64,000 bases of DNA from Persicitalea jodogahamensis (GTDB lineage: Bacteria > Bacteroidota > Bacteroidia > Cytophagales > Spirosomataceae), in the NCBI RefSeq assembly GCF_014651615.1, contig NZ_BMXF01000001.1, forward strand, positions 2,265,731 to 2,329,730, given 5' to 3'. The translations under genes and the position numbers were made by a program. A model generated the notes under the pieces. That model was not told the origin of the DNA. It ran no database searches and saw only the letters and a list, made by a program, of their open reading frames with translations. Shown here one piece after another: positions 61,469 to 64,000 of the stretch. How positions within the stretch are numbered: position 1 is the stretch's first letter; the number at the start of each line of letters is the position of its first letter.

Positions 61469-61501
61469 AGGCGGCCTCCAAATATTCGCTGGAAGCCGCC
61501 T
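61469..61501 (-). terminator. Rho-independent terminator of alanine dehydrogenase
   Basis: On the minus strand AGGCGGCTTCCA pairs with TGGAGGCCGCCT (two bulge positions) and is followed by a run of T. It begins 20 bases after the ald stop. Confidence 0.85.
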
Positions 61502-61521
61502 GACTATGTTTTCGGTAAAAA

Positions 61522-62658
61522 TTATAAATCGGCCGAACTGTACGAATCCAATACTTCGTGAACATCCGTGTAGGGCAAATCAAACGCGTCCGACACGCCT
61601 TGGTAAACTACCTGCCCATTGATGATGTTCAAACCTTTCATGAGTTCTTCGCTCTTGGTGCAGGCCAGCTGCCAGCCCAGATTTGCCAGTTGCAGGGCGT
61701 AGGGTAGGGTGGAGTTGGTCAAAGCCAGCGTGGATGTGTAAGGTACCGCCCCCGGCATATTTGCCACACAATAGTGGACAACCTCATCCACCACATAGGT
61801 AGGGTCCTGGTGCGTGGTAGCGTGGGAGGTTTCGAAGCAACCGCCCTGATCAATGGCGACATCGACCATCACGGTTCCGGGGCGCATCAATTTGAGCATG
61901 TCCTTCGTGATCAATGAAGGCGCCTTGGCACCGGGGATCAACACACCGCCAATAATAATGTCAGAATGCTGGATATGGCGGCGGATGTTATACTCATTGG
62001 ACATGACGGTATCCACATTGGCAGGCATGATGTCTTCCAGGTAGCGGAGGCGTGGCAGGCTGATGTCCATGATCGTGACATGGGCTCCGAGTCCGGCGGC
62101 CATCTTGGCTGCTTCTGTACCGACAATCCCACCGCCCAGCACCAGCACGTCGGCGGGCTTTACGCCAGCGACACCTCCCAGCAGAATGCCGCGTCCGCCC
62201 ATCGGTTTTTCCAGGTACTTGGCTCCTTCCTGAATGGCCATCCGCCCGGCTACTTCGCTCATCGGCACCAGCAACGGCAAACTACGGTCGGCGCGCTCCA
62301 CGGTTTCATACGCCAGGCAAACGGCTTTACGCTCGATCATGGCGTGGGTTAGCTCCTCAGATGAAGCAAAGTGGAAATAGGTAAACAGCAATTGATTCTC
62401 CTTAATGAGCGGATACTCACGGGCGATCGGCTCCTTTACCTTCACAATCATATCAGCGATCGCGTACACTTCCTCGATGGTGTCCAGCAATTCTGCGCCG
62501 GCTTCCATGTACTCTTCGTTGGAAAATCCGCTGCCTTTACCCGCGTCTTTTTGCACATAAATCGTATGTCCGTGCCGACGGAATTCGGTAACGCCCGCCG
62601 GGGTGACGGCGACGCGGTTTTCATTATTCTTAATTTCACTGGGTACGCCGATGATCAT
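61522..62658 (-). CDS. ald: Alanine dehydrogenase
   Basis: 378 residues from the ATG at 62658; a GTG further up gives nine more residues and is unlikely. The start MIIGVPSEIKNNENRVAVTP and YVQKDAGKGSGFSNEEY are typical, the catalytic Lys is in VKVKEP, the NAD loop is VLVLGGGIVGTEAAKMA and the catalytic Asp region is VDVAIDQGGCFETS. It interconverts alanine and pyruvate with NAD. The Lrp-type regulator gene is divergent, which is the usual partner. Confidence 0.95.
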   Translation of the reverse strand: MIIGVPSEIKNNENRVAVTPAGVTEFRRHGHTIYVQKDAGKGSGFSNEEYMEAGAELLDTIEEVYAIADMIVKVKEPIAREYPLIKENQLLFTYFHFASSEELTHAMIERKAVCLAYETVERADRSLPLLVPMSEVAGRMAIQEGAKYLEKPMGGRGILLGGVAGVKPADVLVLGGGIVGTEAAKMAAGLGAHVTIMDISLPRLRYLEDIMPANVDTVMSNEYNIRRHIQHSDIIIGGVLIPGAKAPSLITKDMLKLMRPGTVMVDVAIDQGGCFETSHATTHQDPTYVVDEVVHYCVANMPGAVPYTSTLALTNSTLPYALQLANLGWQLACTKSEELMKGLNIINGQVVYQGVSDAFDLPYTDVHEVLDSYSSADL

Positions 62659-62723
62659 TGAAGCGATGGGTTGTGACGGGTTCACCCGTACGGTGATGAG
62701 TAAAGGAATTTGATTTTGCCTTG

Positions 62724-62731
62724 CAAAACTA
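62724..62731 (-). promoter_or_regulatory. Predicted -7 element for ald
   Basis: TAGTTTTG on the minus strand, 66 bases before the ald ATG, matches TAnnTTTG. Any Lrp binding site would lie in this 201-base divergent gap; no clear palindrome is visible. Confidence 0.4.
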
Positions 62732-62859
62732 CCATGCTCAGGAATTTAATCTTACAGACACCATATTTGCAGGAAATAAAACTATATTTCCGTAGTTTGA
62801 ACGAAAGGATTTCGTCGAAACATTGTTTTTTGTTCTGAAAACAAAAAAATTTTCTGCCG

Positions 62860-63318
62860 ATGGCACTCGACACTACTGACTTATCCATCCTGAATAAGCT
62901 GCAGGCCAACGCGCAGCTGACCACAAAGGAAATAGCCGCAGCCGTGAACCTTTCAGTCACCCCCGTGCACGACCGGATCCGCAAGCTGGAACGGGCGGGC
63001 TACATCGAGCGCTATGTGGCGCTGCTGAACCGAAAAAAATTGGGGAAATCGCTGGTCGTGTACTGCAACGTGACGCTGGACAAGCAGCGCAAAGAGAGTT
63101 TCGAGGAATTCAACGCCGCCGTATCCCGGCTTCCCGAGGTACTTGAATGCAGTGTGGTGTCAGGTAGTTTCGATTATCTGCTCAAAGTAATTGCCAATGA
63201 CGTGGAGGCCTACAATGCATTCTACCAGCAAAACCTTTCGGTACTTCAGAGTGTGCTGCACATCAGCAGTTTTTTCGTGATGTCGGAGGTGAAAAGTACA
63301 ACGGAGATACCGATCTGA
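62860..63318 (+). CDS. Lrp/AsnC family transcriptional regulator
   Basis: 152 residues, the normal length. It has an N-terminal AsnC-type helix-turn-helix (KEIAAAVNLSVTPVHDRIRK) and a C-terminal RAM ligand domain (VLECSVVSGSFDYLLKVIAN). It lies divergent from ald and most likely controls it in response to alanine or other amino acids. It is not part of a larger operon. Confidence 0.93.
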   Translation: MALDTTDLSILNKLQANAQLTTKEIAAAVNLSVTPVHDRIRKLERAGYIERYVALLNRKKLGKSLVVYCNVTLDKQRKESFEEFNAAVSRLPEVLECSVVSGSFDYLLKVIANDVEAYNAFYQQNLSVLQSVLHISSFFVMSEVKSTTEIPI

Positions 63319-63365
63319 GCACCCTCTTGAATAAGTGATGGATTGTTATTTTCGCCAGTAGACTC

Positions 63366-64000
63366 CTATTCTTTCATCGCCTGGCGTCCCGACCCCGTGG
63401 TAAAAACTTCCCCGTGCGTTCCTTTAATTACCATCCTTAATATAGGCGGTGTGATTTTGAAGAAACCCAGGGCCATTTCCGAAAGTACTTCCCGGCCAAA
63501 AAGGTTTTGGACAGTTCGACCGATTTTCAGGCGCAGGGCGAATTCTTTCTGCCAGGCGTGCTGGTAGGTAGTTTCCAGGAGTTTCCGGGAACGATGCTCC
63601 AAAAAGTACCTTGTTGTCTCCCTCGCTACCATACTTCCTGCCCGAATGGCCATTGCCATCCCGTTGCCGCAGAGGGGCGTGATCAGCCCCGCGCTGTCGC
63701 CGGCCATCAGAATGTGGTTTTCTACGGCGTTTTTTGAGGCAAAAGAAACTTCGTTGATGACCTCAGGCTTGTCGTAAAGGAATTCGGCGGAGTCGAAAAT
63801 ATGCTTCAAATGTGGATTGCGGCTCAGAATGTGCCTTTCCATGTCAGGAATGCTGCCCGATTCTTTCAGATTTGATCTTTCTGTAAGGTAACAAAGGCAG
63901 TACTTGTCGTCCTCGATGGCCGACATGCCGCAGTAGCCATTCCTGAAATTATGCAGTGAAATGAGGTCTTTGGCAAAATTTCCTTTGATATGGTACTTCA
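63366..64000 (-). CDS. FAD-dependent oxidoreductase, geranylgeranyl-reductase-like (partial)
   Basis: The last ~210 residues of a protein whose start lies beyond the right edge (the frame is open from 63366 through 64000). The FAD-binding GD motif is present (ILMAGDSAGLITPLCGNGMA), followed by a helical C-terminus. This wording matches the NAD(P)/FAD-dependent oxidoreductases of the geranylgeranyl reductase / hydroxylase group in Bacteroidota. The substrate is unknown. Confidence 0.82.
   Translation of the reverse strand, partial: KYHIKGNFAKDLISLHNFRNGYCGMSAIEDDKYCLCYLTERSNLKESGSIPDMERHILSRNPHLKHIFDSAEFLYDKPEVINEVSFASKNAVENHILMAGDSAGLITPLCGNGMAMAIRAGSMVARETTRYFLEHRSRKLLETTYQHAWQKEFALRLKIGRTVQNLFGREVLSEMALGFFKITPPILRMVIKGTHGEVFTTGSGRQAMKE

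Noticed and set aside
1-64000. tRNA or rRNA genes
   Set aside because: I saw no cloverleaf with a T-loop GTTCRA and CCA-side stem, and no rRNA core words. A covariance search would be decisive.

Overview
The window looks like chromosome of a Bacteroidota bacterium, most likely order Cytophagales (Spirosomataceae/Dyadobacter-like). The evidence is the gene content: SusC-style TonB receptors with an N-terminal carboxypeptidase-like domain, a Bacteroidota putative porin (Porin_10-like), LpxK, menaquinone synthesis (MenC), a MiaE-type hydroxylase, and twin-arginine-like MNKRDFLK leaders. Shine-Dalgarno sites are mostly weak, and several upstream regions carry the Bacteroidota -7 promoter word TAnnTTTG. 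I see no rRNA, tRNA, CRISPR array or insertion sequence. Genus assignment is inference.

Layout. 0-9.9 kb is a mosaic. AT-rich genes (a TlpA-like lipoprotein, an alpha/beta hydrolase, a GGDEF protein, small secreted proteins) alternate with GC-richer degradative genes (a serine hydrolase with a sulfatase). The junctions carry GTCTGTG...CACAGAC palindromes and two broken gene ends. 9.9-22.7 kb is mostly a minus-strand housekeeping block: a second serine hydrolase, a GT2 glycosyltransferase with TrmN6, RNase H, peptidase T, a MazG-like hydrolase, MarC, a Nudix-type regulator, a class V aminotransferase with a PHP phosphatase, a TonB receptor and AroQ. Inside it lies a plus-strand guanidine exporter (Gdx) behind a guanidine-II (mini-ykkC) riboswitch. 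22.8-30 kb is plus-strand: XerD, a large carotenoid oxygenase, and immediately after it a 1278-residue protein-kinase/ATPase. 30-37.8 kb is minus-strand: a TonB receptor, then a TolC/HlyD/ABC type I secretion set whose ATPase motifs are degenerate. 38-47 kb holds HemF, MenC, LpxK, the porin, MiaE and an AddB-like nuclease. 47-58.7 kb holds secreted oxidoreductase and isomerase genes, a toxin-antitoxin pair set inside a duplicated end of an rRNA methyltransferase gene, Ung, ApaG, and a copper monooxygenase fused to a haem-binding segment. 58.8-64 kb holds a DEAD-box helicase with a long leader, alanine dehydrogenase with a divergent Lrp regulator, and the end of a flavin oxidoreductase.

The most striking unexplained signal is not a gene. 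The octamer GGTA(C/G)TTT, on either strand, occurs more than 50 times by my reading, against about 4 expected by chance. It lies in both coding and intergenic DNA. The best candidates for undescribed biology are this word, the tandemly expanded guanidine-II hairpins, the carotenoid-oxygenase/kinase-ATPase pair, and the catalytically degenerate ABC secretion operon.
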